Shown here: one piece after another, positions 22,783 through 33,900 of the stretch
Layout: each line of letters opens with the position of its first letter
Position numbering within the stretch: position 1 is the first letter of the stretch
Assembly (NCBI GenBank): GCA_031841125.1
Contig: CM063109.1
Span: 26,259,321 to 26,323,320, forward strand
Origin: Acanthococcus lagerstroemiae
Lineage: Eukaryota > Arthropoda > Insecta > Hemiptera > Eriococcidae
DNA: 64,000 nucleotides
Direction: 5' to 3'
Position numbers and translations under genes: made by a program
The notes under the pieces: generated by a model
Database searches by the model: none
What the model was told of the DNA's origin: nothing
The model's input: only the letters and a program-made list of their open reading frames with translations

Positions 22783-25700
22783 TAGTGATGGGCGGTTTCG
22801 GTTTTGAAACCGGTACACCGGTTTTTTTGTGTGGAAAGAACCGAAAAGTACCGGTTTTCTGAGGATCGGTTTAAAAACCGAGTATTTTCGTGAAAAACCG
22901 GTACTTTTCGGTACTTATCACATTATCAGTTTTTCCTCCAAAATGAAAAACACGTGTGATTCTTCGTGGTACTTTCTGACTTCCTAATTCCTATCCTCAT
23001 TAACGTGGTTATGATAACAGAGAATTTGAGTTTTCGAGAATAATTGAGAAGAAGAAAAAATGGATTTGAATTCCAACTCCAATTCTGCCGATACCGAAGA
23101 AATATTTGTGGACTTGAATGTGAATGACTTGGATGATATTGGTAAGTACAATTACAATCAATTATCAATTTTCTTATGTTTCAATATGTATTTTTAATTA
23201 CCTATCAATTTATGGAGGAATCATGTTTGTGTTGAAGCAAATATCGAATTCGATGATGCAGACAGGCTAGTCAAAAATGTTGACGTTGAATATGAAGATG
23301 TTCGACATCGACTCAATGCGGAGGCGGACGTGGATCTGAGAACAGCGCCGAGAACAGATGCTCGAAGTATGAATTCATGTGCCCTGTCATTTGAGAAAAT
23401 ATTTTTGTTTCTATTTCTACGTAGTATTTACGTACTTATTATTCTTGTCATATATTGTAGAGCGATCTAGGGCAGAAACTGATTCAGTTTCCAGTAAAAG
23501 TACTTCAAGAAGCAGCAAGGCGTCGTCAAAATTGAGATCAAAATCTTCTTCAGTGAACTCATTAAGGTTATTAACGACGACTACCGGTGGAGCTTTAAAG
23601 AAAGGGTACGGTTTAGTTTGTTAGGTTAATTACCTTTGCTACATTTAAACTTGAACAAAATTTTTTCACATTACTGATTACTGACCGCATGCATCTTTAG
23701 ATGGGACTTTCTAAAACCCGAGTGCACAAAAAAGAAACCAAAATCCACAGATCCAACATCAAGCACGAAGAAGGAAAAGAAGAAAGTTCAAAAGAGAAAG
23801 TATAAGTAAGCAATCTGTAATTTATAATTTTCTATCAACGGCTCAACGCACCACGATATAATAATTTCATATTATTTCCGTTTTATTTATTTGAGAGCGG
23901 AATTGTTACCCACATGTCCAACTTTCCCAGCTCCTTTCTCATTAAATTGTTTGTAATGAATGATGACGAATATACCAAATTGTGTTCTTAGTAGATTCCA
24001 CTCCGGAGGACAATCACCGAACGATACTGAAAATGAAGACGAACCCCAAGTTCAAGATCAAGAAGAGAACGAACCCGATGTTGAGACGCTTGGTAACATT
24101 ATAAAGTACGTCTCATTCCTTTGTCTTTTGAATAAATTTTCGATCTTCAAGAATTTAAATTTGAACCACTAATTTCTATACAGGGTTCAGGATACGATTG
24201 ATAAATGTACTTCCGCTTCAAAAAAAAGCAAAGTCTGGTTATACTTCCACCGTCCGGAAAATGGTCAAGCAAAATGTCGGCTGTGCGTGAATAAGTCTTT
24301 CAAAACGGGTGGTGGAACTAGCAATCTAAGGAGCCACTTGCAGAGGAGTCATCCTAACGAATATAAAGTCGTAGCTGGAGAAAATCATGGTCCTGAGAGT
24401 GGTGGAAACTTTCTAGAATCTCAAGCTATGCAAAAGGAAACAATTACTAGCACTGTAAAAATGAGCCTAAAGAAAAACTTCGAAAAGTTATTCCCGACCC
24501 CGTATCAGCAAAATTCAGCTAAATGTGAACAGATTGACAGAAAATTAATGATGATGATTGCCAGGGATTACCAGCCGTTTTCCATTGTTGAAGATGGCGG
24601 TTTCATCGATTTCGTGAGGGAATTAAATCCAAGATACAAAATAATTTCAAGAAAGAGTCTGAGTTCTAAATTGCTTCCTCAATTATTCGGTGTAGCCGTG
24701 CGAGAGCTACGTGATATGCTCAAGAAGGCAGATCACATCGCATTAACTTGCGATGCTTGGACATCATCCAATCGAGATTCGTACCTGGGTATAACATGCC
24801 ATTTTATCGAAAAGAAACCAGAAGGGTTCAGCATCGTTTCGGCTGCTTTAGACACTGTAAACATCAAAAAAGATGAAACCGCAAATTCTCTGAAGATCAT
24901 TCTGAATTCTGTGATGAAAGAATGGGAAATACGGGAGAAAGTCGTTTGCCTTGTCACTGACAATGCGGCTGTAATGTTGAAAGTTGCCGAGCTTTTGAAC
25001 ATTCCTCATCTTCCTTGTTTTGCCCACTCGTTGAACCTAGTTATAAAGAATGCTGTTTTATGCAGAAAAAAAAAAAGATTCAGCGACTAATCAGGAATTA
25101 TTTCTGGTTGAAGAAGACGAAAATGAATCATTAGATTCGAATCTACATATTGAAACGGACTGTATGGCAGATGACGAGGTTCGGCGTTTAATTGCACTCT
25201 GTAAGAAAACAGTCAGTTTCTTTCATCTCAGTACAAATGCAAATAGAAAGCTCCGTGAACTACGACAAAAAAATCGAGAAGAAGGAAAACTTGCTGGTGA
25301 ATTGGTTCAACAGGTATCTGTAACTTTTGTATTCACTTATCTAATCAATATTAGCATAATTTTATACAATTTTCGTTTCTATGTTATGTTTCAGCTCGAT
25401 GTCAGATGGAATACGCTGTACCATATGTTGGAGAGTGTTGTTGAAAATTATGATAATATTTGTACACTTATTATTACTGAAGAGTATAGTCTGGAAGTAC
25501 TGAAGAAAACTGAAATTGATATGATTCGCGAGTTCATACAGATCCTCAAACCTTTTGAGGTAGCAACAAAATTAATTTCTGGTAAAACAAGACGTCTATT
25601 GATTCAAGAACCGCACTCCCTAGTGGGATGCTATGTTTACGCATGCATTATTTAACTTAAGATTGTTGTATAATTTCCAGGTGAGAAGTATTTGACAATT

Positions 25701-27205
25701 TCATCAATTCTGCCGTGTGTCAATGGCTTGAACAGGAAATTTCAAGAGTTGTCGGAAACACTTGTTACTACTCAGGGCAAATTTTTTCTGCAACGTATTA
25801 ATCATTTTTTAAAAGAAAAATTAGGGAAATACGAAAACATGATTCAACCGTGTTTGGCAACTCTGCTAGATCCTCGTTATAAAAAGAAAGGATTTCAATC
25901 CAATTTCGCTGTCGAAAAAACTGTCCAACACCTACAGGAAGCAATATCATCTTCTATTGTGAAGAATAGGCAAAATACGAGAAGTGCTTCAGTGCAAAAC
26001 ATAGTTCCTCAATCTGACGACATATTGGGATTCCTGAATGAAGAAGATGACGAAGTAAGTCAAAGTACAACTACAAATGCTGACTCGATCATTCTTGTCG
26101 ACAGCTATTTAAGAGCACCACGTACAGCGCACCAGGAAGATCCATTGTGTTATTGGTACAAAAATCGAACAATTTTCAAAGATCTTATTCCCACGGTTCT
26201 TAAGATCATGTGTATTCCGGGATCGAGCGTTCCGTGTGAGACTTTTTTCACATGCTGGATACATCGTCTCTTTGCGCCGCAACCGTTTGACTCCGGGATC
26301 TGTTCAAATGCTCACCATGTTGAACTTGAACTACCTAATTGTCCTCAAATATTACGAATCGCAAGATGAAGATGCTGATAATAATGAAGTCACCTAATTT
26401 TTTTCCAGTTATTGACTTATTGTATTTCTGCCATGTTATTAAAAAAAAAAAGTTTTGTGTCTTAAGCACTGAAGCCGTGTTCCTTTTTCAGGAATTAATC
26501 CTTTCATTACCTACTTTTTTCAATTTTTTTTCTTTGTTTAGTATCCTGTACTGTACTCTGTAGTCTGTACTGTATTACATAAATCTGTCGGAGTAGGCAG
26601 ATACCAGATAGTTCAAACAGTTTTATATCTGAAGCCGTGTTCCTTTTTCGGGAATCATTGATCTTTTAATTTATTATTTCTTTTACTATGAGTTATGAAT
26701 TGAGAATTGAGACTTTTTTCTTTCTGTTTAGTATCCTATAGCCTATACCTACTGAGTACTGACTGTATTACCTAAATCTGTAATAGTCTAAGAGTAGATT
26801 CTGGCCTGACTGTTCATGCTTTATGTATGTGCTAAGTGCTATGTGTTATATGTATGTGCTAAGTGCTATGTGTTATCTATGTGTTCTCTTTGGCCTTTGC
26901 TTCTAGAATTATGAAAATGTTTGGCTGCTAGAGTTTCTAAGTTCTAAGGTTCTAACTTTCTATATTCTTTGAAAATTGTGCTCAAAATAGTCAAAATTCA
27001 ATCATTTTACAAGTTACAACTTACAAAACCTCGCATCTTTCCTACTTAAAGGTCAAAAAGTCATTTTGAAAAAAAAATTGAAGAAACCGGTTAAAAACCG
27101 GTACTACTGGTACTTATTTTGGCCAGTACCGATTACACCGGTTTTACAATTTTTCAAGAACCAAAAAACCAGTTTTTTCAAAATACCGGTTTTTTCCCAT
27201 CACTA
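22783..27205 (+). mobile_element. Complete hAT transposon (BED-type), 4.4 kb
   Basis: The left end reads TAGTGATGGGCGG and the right end is the inverted CCCATCACTA. Both are bordered by the exact 8-bp duplication CAAGCAAT, the hallmark of hAT transposition. The ends carry clusters of ACCGGT and AAAAACCGGT words (22797-22915 and 27085-27195), likely transposase binding sites. The interior holds an eight-exon transposase gene on the plus strand. The duplication is perfect and the splice sites intact, so the insertion looks rather recent. It lies about 250 bp upstream of the start codon of the five-exon gene at 27463. Confidence 0.95.
23060..26397 (+). pseudogene. hAT transposase (ZBED-like), eight exons, two frameshifts
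   Basis: Exons inferred from GT-AG sites and unbroken phase are 23060-23141, 23238-23366, 23461-23605, 23701-23805, 23992-24105, 24184-25313, 25395-25581 and 25681-26397. The first five encode an acidic and Ser/Lys-rich N-terminus. Exon 6 opens with a BED zinc finger (VWLYFHRPENGQAKCRLC ... SNLRSHLQRSH) and then the RNase H-like core with LTCDAWTSS and VTDNAAVM. Exon 8 ends in the hAT dimerisation region, with MCIPGSSVPCE and AGYIVSLRRNRL blocks. A +1 shift sits in an A run at about 25065-25076, another after a T run near 26235. Both lie at homopolymers, so sequencing error is as likely as real decay. The product would cut and paste the element by its terminal repeats. Confidence 0.85.
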
Positions 27206-27213
27206 CAAGCAAT

Positions 27214-27462
27214 GCAGCAATTCGACTCGGTACACTAGCGCTGTACCATTTTCAAGATCAGGCATTGCATTATCACGGTGACACCTGTCGTCCTTCCTTC
27301 GCGTAATTTTTTGTTCCTCTCTGTTTCAATTCAAGTTGTTATGTTGTTAACAATTTCAAGCGAACTACTGGCTGTGTGATCTATTTCATTGGCTTTAACG
27401 ATATCAATCATTCTACCAGAAAATTCGCTGTTCATCCTGTAAGACCTATTTCGTCGGTCACC
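27214..27462. promoter_or_regulatory. Short upstream region of the five-exon gene
   Basis: Only about 250 bp separate the hAT target duplication from the start codon at 27463, so this stretch must hold the 5' UTR and proximal promoter, unless transcription starts inside the transposon. No TATA box in a convincing position is seen. Confidence 0.4.
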
Positions 27463-30438
27463 ATGTCTTCTATATTTTTCAAAGCTACAACTAATGTTCT
27501 GGCGATTAAACCCGCTCCCGTAGTCCATTGTAAGTATAAGTAACTCTTATGAAGACACGCGCAACTACCTTACGTGTGTAAGAGTACGCATTGATAAGGG
27601 TAAGCTTGAATTCTGTATTCTACTAAACGAGAAATTTTGTTACAGGTAGTCTCAGGACTCTCTATGTATTCGCTGGTGTAAGAGAACGTATTCGTGAAGG
27701 AAACGATTTATATCATGAAATGATCGAAACCAATGTGATCTTGAAAGACGAAACGTCCGCCTCGAAAGCTGTGCTAGGTCGTAACCTGTTGAAAAGATTC
27801 TATTCGTCCTCATCAGTAAGTTTCACAGCAGTTTTATTTATTCCTACGAGAATTCGATAGAATGGATTTGATAGTATTATCCTCGGTAATTTTGTTTTGA
27901 AAGGGCCCTGGATCCGATCCGAAGGACAAGGATAATTACAAAAATGGTAGTGGTGGTCTCGAAAACGAAAACGTAAGTATTGGTTCGGATTTTTTGGTGT
28001 TCTGTTCTCTTTCTTTTCTCGGTTGTAATGAATTTTATGTTGCATGTATACCTATGTTGTGTTTTCATCAGCGAGTGATCGTTGAGTACAGAGAAAATTC
28101 AAGACAACTTATAAAATTTTAAATATTTTTATTTGATAAGTTGCCCTTGAAACATTGTGTGTTGTTGTACCCTTACTAAAGTCTGTTCCAAATTAAGTAC
28201 ACCCGCCACTATCCGCAATACACGAATTATCACTAAATCGATAGATGTACCGGAGGTGAAGTGCAACGAGACGGGGAGTGCGTTCGCACTGAAACGAAGA
28301 TTACAGGAGACGGATTTGCAATTGGTGGAGACATTTCGATTTAAAAATTCCAAATCCCGATAGTATTAAAACTCGAAACACGAACATCAGATTTTACAAT
28401 AAAAATGTAAACATACTGTGATTGGTGAACACTAAAATAAAGTACGCATCATTGAACTCTCAGTGTGAAGCCACCTATCTTGCCCCTTGGAAATTTGGGT
28501 GTACTTAATTTGGAACAGACTTTAATTGTCTGCATGATAAAACTAATTTTGCTGTGTTTTAACTCTTTCTTAACGGGAATCAATTTCTTAATGATCGATA
28601 GTTCTGTAGATTCTATGATTTCTTTTCTTACTATTTTTCGGGTTGATGTATGTCTTCTCGATTCTATATTCTTCATTAACTATCTCGTTCCTCATCAGTT
28701 TTCCTTGCATTCTATTCTTGAATTATTACTACGATAAAACTATCGAGATTATAATAATCTTTTCATATTTCAGGTTGATTTTGATAAAATGACGAAGACA
28801 GAAGTCATTGCATATTTCAGCAAGCGAGAAGGAGTATACAAAACGCAGCTGGTTAGTAAGATTAATTTTCTCATTCATGTACATTGAATTTAACCAAACT
28901 CAACCAAACTCGTATTCGAACGATTTAATTTCGATACGATGAAAAATTTCTAAGTTTTCGTTTTTGAAGGTAGATCATATTCGAATGAACATTGATAAGT
29001 TCCAGATTTCGCGTTTTATTTTTCGAAGGTAAAATCACTCTGAAGATAGATACCGATGCGATTCTACCGGATACTTCCAGTTTTTGAGAACTTATGAACA
29101 TTTATTAACATACGTGGCCGTAGATTTGTGTTTTAAGTTATCAATTCACGTCATACGTATATCAAAAGTGTTATCGATAGAAAAAACAGAGCAAAAATTC
29201 TGTTTGAATGAATTCACGTTTTTTACGTTTGGTAGAGAAATTCTTTCAATAAGTTCTCGACTTTTTTTTCATTTAAAAAAGTAGCCGTGCGGATTTTTTT
29301 CCCCGAGAATTTTTAGACGTTGATAGATTGGGTCTATTAACTGTCAAATTTGTATTTTCTGTTCGATGAATTCATTAAATTTTATTCTTCGTGAGAGATT
29401 ATTGATGATTCGTGTGAATTTGTAGAGTTCATACCATAAGTTTCAGAAGTACACTTCCGAAACTAAAGATCTATAGTTTCATAGTTTCAATAAGTTTCAG
29501 AAGTACGCTTCCAAAACTTTACTTTTGTACGCGAGTCTGTTGGAAGATTTTCTCCTATAATTGTTCTACGTCATCATAAGTATGATATCATTCTGCGAAA
29601 CTTTCGTATGCTTCAAATATTGTATATCAAGTTGTTGCGAGTGTACATTCAAAATTGCTGACTAAGATTGCTGACTAATGGCCGTTCACTTCTGGTACGT
29701 CATACTGCCTCGTCGTCTCCGGTTAGGTGTAATGGTTTACTGAACAAGTGTTCACGATTGATTATACGAGATTTTTACATGCGCACATCAGTACGGTGCA
29801 TGTGTGATAAGAAAACGGTCCGAATGCGCAACGCTAACCGTGGATATGTGATGGGAAAACGGTCCAATCGGACCACTTTCAATGAAAGCAAAAAACAAAA
29901 AAACGACGGCTGTTTACTTTTAGAACGTAGGTTCAGTATTATTTTTTGTATTTATTATTTTCAGGTATCGCGTGAAAACATGATTCGAAGTCTCATCGTA
30001 CCGCTGTCCGTCAGAAATAAAGCTGTCATGATTGAAAGAAGATTTCCGACTATCAAAGGAATACCGTCAAATATTCCAGGTTTGAAAGCAAGCGAAAGAA
30101 GTATTTTGTGGAGGGTATCAATATGGAAGCAGATTTTGTCGCATCGCAGTGACTTGTATGTCAGTAAAATAGTTGAATGTTTAGACAATTCATTCAATGC
30201 GAAAAAGAACATAGATCGAATTGAACCAAAGGACGTACAAGAATTTGAGGCGTTTGTGGATCAGTTTTGCGAGTCGTTAGCACGTTCAATTCACGAAACG
30301 GATGAACTCATCGCACATTTCGAGTTCCGAGGTCTTGAGAAGGCAGAAAAACTTGACGTTTTTGATGTGGCCATTGATGAACACGTGACACTATTTTACA
30401 ATAGTGTGGTAGCCCGCCAAAAAAAAAAAAAATGGTGA
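27463..30438 (+). CDS. Unknown five-exon gene, 285 aa, possibly mitochondrial
   Basis: Exons with GT-AG borders and consistent phase are 27463-27529, 27646-27815, 27904-27972, 28774-28851 and 29965-30438. The N-terminus ([19 protein letters not shown]) lacks acidic residues and could be a mitochondrial presequence, followed by [18 protein letters not shown]. Residues about 75-105 are a Ser/Gly/Asp/Asn-rich linker ([17 protein letters not shown]). The last exon encodes a charged, probably helical region with [18 protein letters not shown] and ends in ARQKKKKW. No catalytic motif or membrane segment is visible, and I do not recognise the family. The consistent splice sites and continuous reading argue that it is real. 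A MITE sits in intron 3, a hAT element lies just upstream, and a BEL retrotransposon starts 8 bases after the stop codon. Part of the last exon is present again at 37830. Confidence 0.75.
28179..28522. mobile_element. Tc1/mariner-type MITE in an intron, 344 bp
   Basis: The left end AAGTCTGTTCCAAATTAAGT, continuing ACACCC, is matched perfectly by the inverted right end, 26 bp in all. TA dinucleotides flank it on both sides (28177-28178 and 28523-28524), the target duplication of Tc1/mariner elements. There is no transposase frame of useful length. It lies within intron 3 of the five-exon gene and may contribute the unusual size of that intron. Confidence 0.85.
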
Positions 30439-30441
30439 TGA

Positions 30442-30446
30442 TGCAT
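30442..30446. repeat. 5-bp target site duplication of the BEL/Pao element
   Basis: TGCAT at 30442-30446 is repeated at 36671-36675, on the outer sides of the two LTRs. Confidence 0.9.
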
Positions 30447-30794
30447 TGTTCACGCCGATTCCACAATCTCTCCCATTTCTGAGCCTTCGAAACCGTCTTC
30501 TGCCTTTTTATCCTTTTCACTCGATTTTAAAACTGCATTCCTTCTCTGTTGTCCTTTCTTTCTTTCTTTTCTCTTTCCCTCTCGTTGGCTCACATCCGTT
30601 GTTGTTAATATTGCTTTTAGGTTTTTAGTTGGTTTTTTTTCTCTCCCTTTTGTGTATAAATGTATTATACGATCGTACAGGCGATTCCTGCGATCAGGTT
30701 TTTTAGAAAGTAAATAGTCTACAAATACACGGTGTCCGATGAACATTGCTTTCTTCTCGCGCGTTACGCGTTTACTAGTTTCCACCCTCAAATA
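30447..30794 (+). repeat. 5' LTR of the BEL/Pao element
   Basis: It starts TGTTCACGCCG and ends CCCTCAAATA. The transcribed part is T/C-rich. A TGTGTATAAA word at 30650-30659 is a candidate core promoter. Being in sense just behind the host gene, it could supply a poly(A) signal to that gene or drive downstream transcription. Confidence 0.9.
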
Positions 30795-30796
30795 TA

Positions 30797-30814
30797 TGGT
30801 CCCTCGGAATCGGA
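30797..30814 (+). promoter_or_regulatory. Primer binding site
   Basis: TGGTCCCTCGGAATCGGA begins two bases after the LTR, with the TGG complementary to the CCA end of a tRNA. I cannot name the tRNA from memory with confidence. Confidence 0.75.
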
Positions 30815-30915
30815 TTTAAATTATTGTCGGATGTGTTAGTGAAAAAGTTCGTTCGCGGGTTCGTTGTATCGTTTTTCAGTATCCAGTGTAATGGATCACC
30901 CAATTCCCCACCGCT

Positions 30916-33900
30916 ATGGCAACACCTACGGATATTTCGGCGCTTAAGCGGGCCTGGGGTACCATCAAATCAAGTGTTACACGACTGAGAAACGACATGG
31001 ACGCAATCGCCAAGGACGAGATTTCGCTACAAACCAAGCTGAGACGCCTGGAGAAGTGCGAAGTGGACTTTGAGGCCTTACATGCTAAGTTCGAGGCAGT
31101 GAACGATGATGCCGTCTACCAAGAGGCTCAAGAGTATGCTGCCTTGTTCATTGAAGAATGCGACGCACTTCGTATCTCACTGCTGCAGCGGATCGCTGAC
31201 CTAGAAGGCCGTGCAGCTAAAAACCGAAGATTACCCGAAAGATCTTCCAGCCCCGTAAAGTGCCCGGTGAAGCTGCCTCCGATGCTGATACCGAAGTTCT
31301 CTGGGCGGATTGAAGACTGGCAGGCTTTCAACAACACTTTTGGATCCTTAATACATGCCAATGAGGCACTCCGGAATGAAAGGAAATTCCAGTACCTCAT
31401 TGGCGCTCTAGAAGGGGAAGCGTCAGCTGTAATACAGTCAATCAGCATCTGTGATGACAATTACGAGCACGCCTATCAACTGCTAGTAGACAGGTATGAA
31501 AATAAAAAGCTTTTGTTAAATATCCATTTAAAAGGCATTTTTGAATTACCGCGCGCATCCGCTGCCAACCCGGGCGCATTGCGAGCAGTGATCGACCGAG
31601 CCAATGGTCATATCCGATCCTTGAAGGCACTAGGTTGTGCCACCGAACATTGGCATCCGATACTTCTATTCATTATTTCCGGCCGTTTGGATGCTGAGTC
31701 ACAGAGATTGTGGGCGGCAGAGATGGCAGCCAAAAATTTTCCCACCGTTGAGGAGCTCACGGCGTTCATTAACACGCGAGCTGCCAGAGCACCGAATCCA
31801 AAACCAGTTTTGGAAAGTAGCCATCCACGCCCGTCCAAAAGCGGACATGCAGCGCTGAAGGTGCATGCCGCTAGTATTGCCCCTAACGCTGGTTCAGCGA
31901 CTACTGCGCAAACGCTTAGCCCAAAATCATCGTCCAACCCCCAATGTACGTACTGCAAAGGTACGCATTTCACTTTTAAATGCTACCAATTGCAAAACTT
32001 GAAACCGGCTGAGCGATTAGAGGCCATTCGCGCAGCTAAAGGATGCGTTAACTGCTTACGTACTGGACACTTGGCTCGAGACTGTGATCGCAACACTTCC
32101 TGCAAAGAATGTTCCAAGAGACACCACACCCTGCTCCATTTAGAGTTCGCCGTACCACAAACTGATGCGACTTCCGCAGAAGCACCAGCTTCCGCTGCTG
32201 ATACCTCGCTCACTTCAGCCAGCGCCGTTGCTCGGGCCCTCCACGCGTATGCTGCGCCGGATGTACTGCTCGCAACAATCTCTCTGCTGGTCTCTGATAG
32301 CAATGGTGTCCCAGTTACTTGCCGAGCTTTATTCGATCCTGGTTCCCAAATCTGCATTATTTCCGAATGTCACCGGCAAAAGCTGAATCTTCGCCCTCGC
32401 AAGACTGATACTGAAATTGACGGTATCGGTGGGTCAGGATCGCGCGCGCAGAACGTGGTGCAGTGCACCGTGAGCTCGAGAGTGACGACTTTCAAGTGTA
32501 ACGTCACCGCCTTAGTTCTACCTCGCATTACTGCTGACTTGCCCAATCAACCATTCGACAGCCCGTTTGATGATTCAGTCGCATTGGCTGATCCCAGCTA
32601 CAATAAACCAGGAGCGATCGACCTGTTAATTGGAGCAGAAATGTTCGCCGACATGATTACAGCCGCCCCTACTCCCGCATGTAATGATGTTCCAGCCACG
32701 GTACAATCTGTATTTGGGTTGTTGATAATTGGTAAAATTGGCGGCAAACCCATGCTCCGCCCGACTGTCAGCTGCGCACTTGGGCAGCAGCTTGAGAAAT
32801 TCTGGGCGCTCGAGGAAGTACATGACACCTCCAACCGTCCCCATCATTGGACAGAGGAGGAAACCAGCTGCGAGCAACACTTCGTCGAAACCACTCGTCG
32901 TTTACCGGATGGTCAATTTTGTGTAAATCTGCCCCTCAAGCGTTCGCCCACTGAACTTGGCGAAAGTCGCGAGACTGCTGTACGCATTTTGCGCAGTACC
33001 CTCGCCCGTCTTAGCGAGTCCAAACTTGAAGCCCACTGCGAATTTATGGAGGAATTTGTAAATCTAGGCCATCTTAGCTTGTTACCTGAGTCCAGTGCCA
33101 ACCATAGTACACCAAATTACTATGCTCCTACTCAGCCAGTATTTACGCGCAATGTGAACAGGGCAGTAAAAACCAGAGTGGTTGTAAACGCATCAAAGAA
33201 GACCACGTCCGGCCTGTCACTGAATGACATCCTGAAAGTTGGCCCCACCATACAAGACGATGTCTTTTCCATTATTACTCGCTTCCGTTTTCACAAAGTA
33301 GCTATATCAGCGGACATTACCAAAATGTATCGGCAAGTGGTCGTAGCAGAGGAGTTCCGCCCCCTTCAACGGCTAGTTTGGATCTACAATGGCGCCGTCT
33401 GTGAGATAAACACCGTCATTTATGGCACAGCCAGTGCCTCTTTTCTGGCCACCCGAGCGCTCCAGGAGGCGGCTCAGATTCATCAGGCAGATTTCCCCAA
33501 ATCCGCTCAAGTCATCAAATCTGACTTCTACGTCGATGACCTATTGACTGGGACAGACAGCGTGCAGTCAGCGACCAAGCTGGTACGTGACTTGAACCAA
33601 GTGCTTCTTGTATGCGGATTTCCACTCCGGAAATAGGCCTGCAACATTCCTGATGTACTCTCGCAAGCCTTCGGACATGAGTCGAGCTCAACCGTCACCC
33701 TCAACCTGGGGGATGAAGCCAGTGCACTTGGAATGCATTGGTCAAGTTTCCAAGACGAGTTTATTCTACTTGTTGAACTCCCAGCTGACCCACCAGCTCC
33801 AACAAAGCGTAATATTCTCGCCGAGGCATCGCGCTTGTTCGATCCTATAGGGATTTTGTCTCCTGTTATTGTATTTACCAAGATCCTGATGCAGGAATTG

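Noticed and set aside
30450..30791. 113-codon minus-strand frame over the BEL LTR
   Set aside because: It lies antisense within the LTR and is broken in the other LTR copy.
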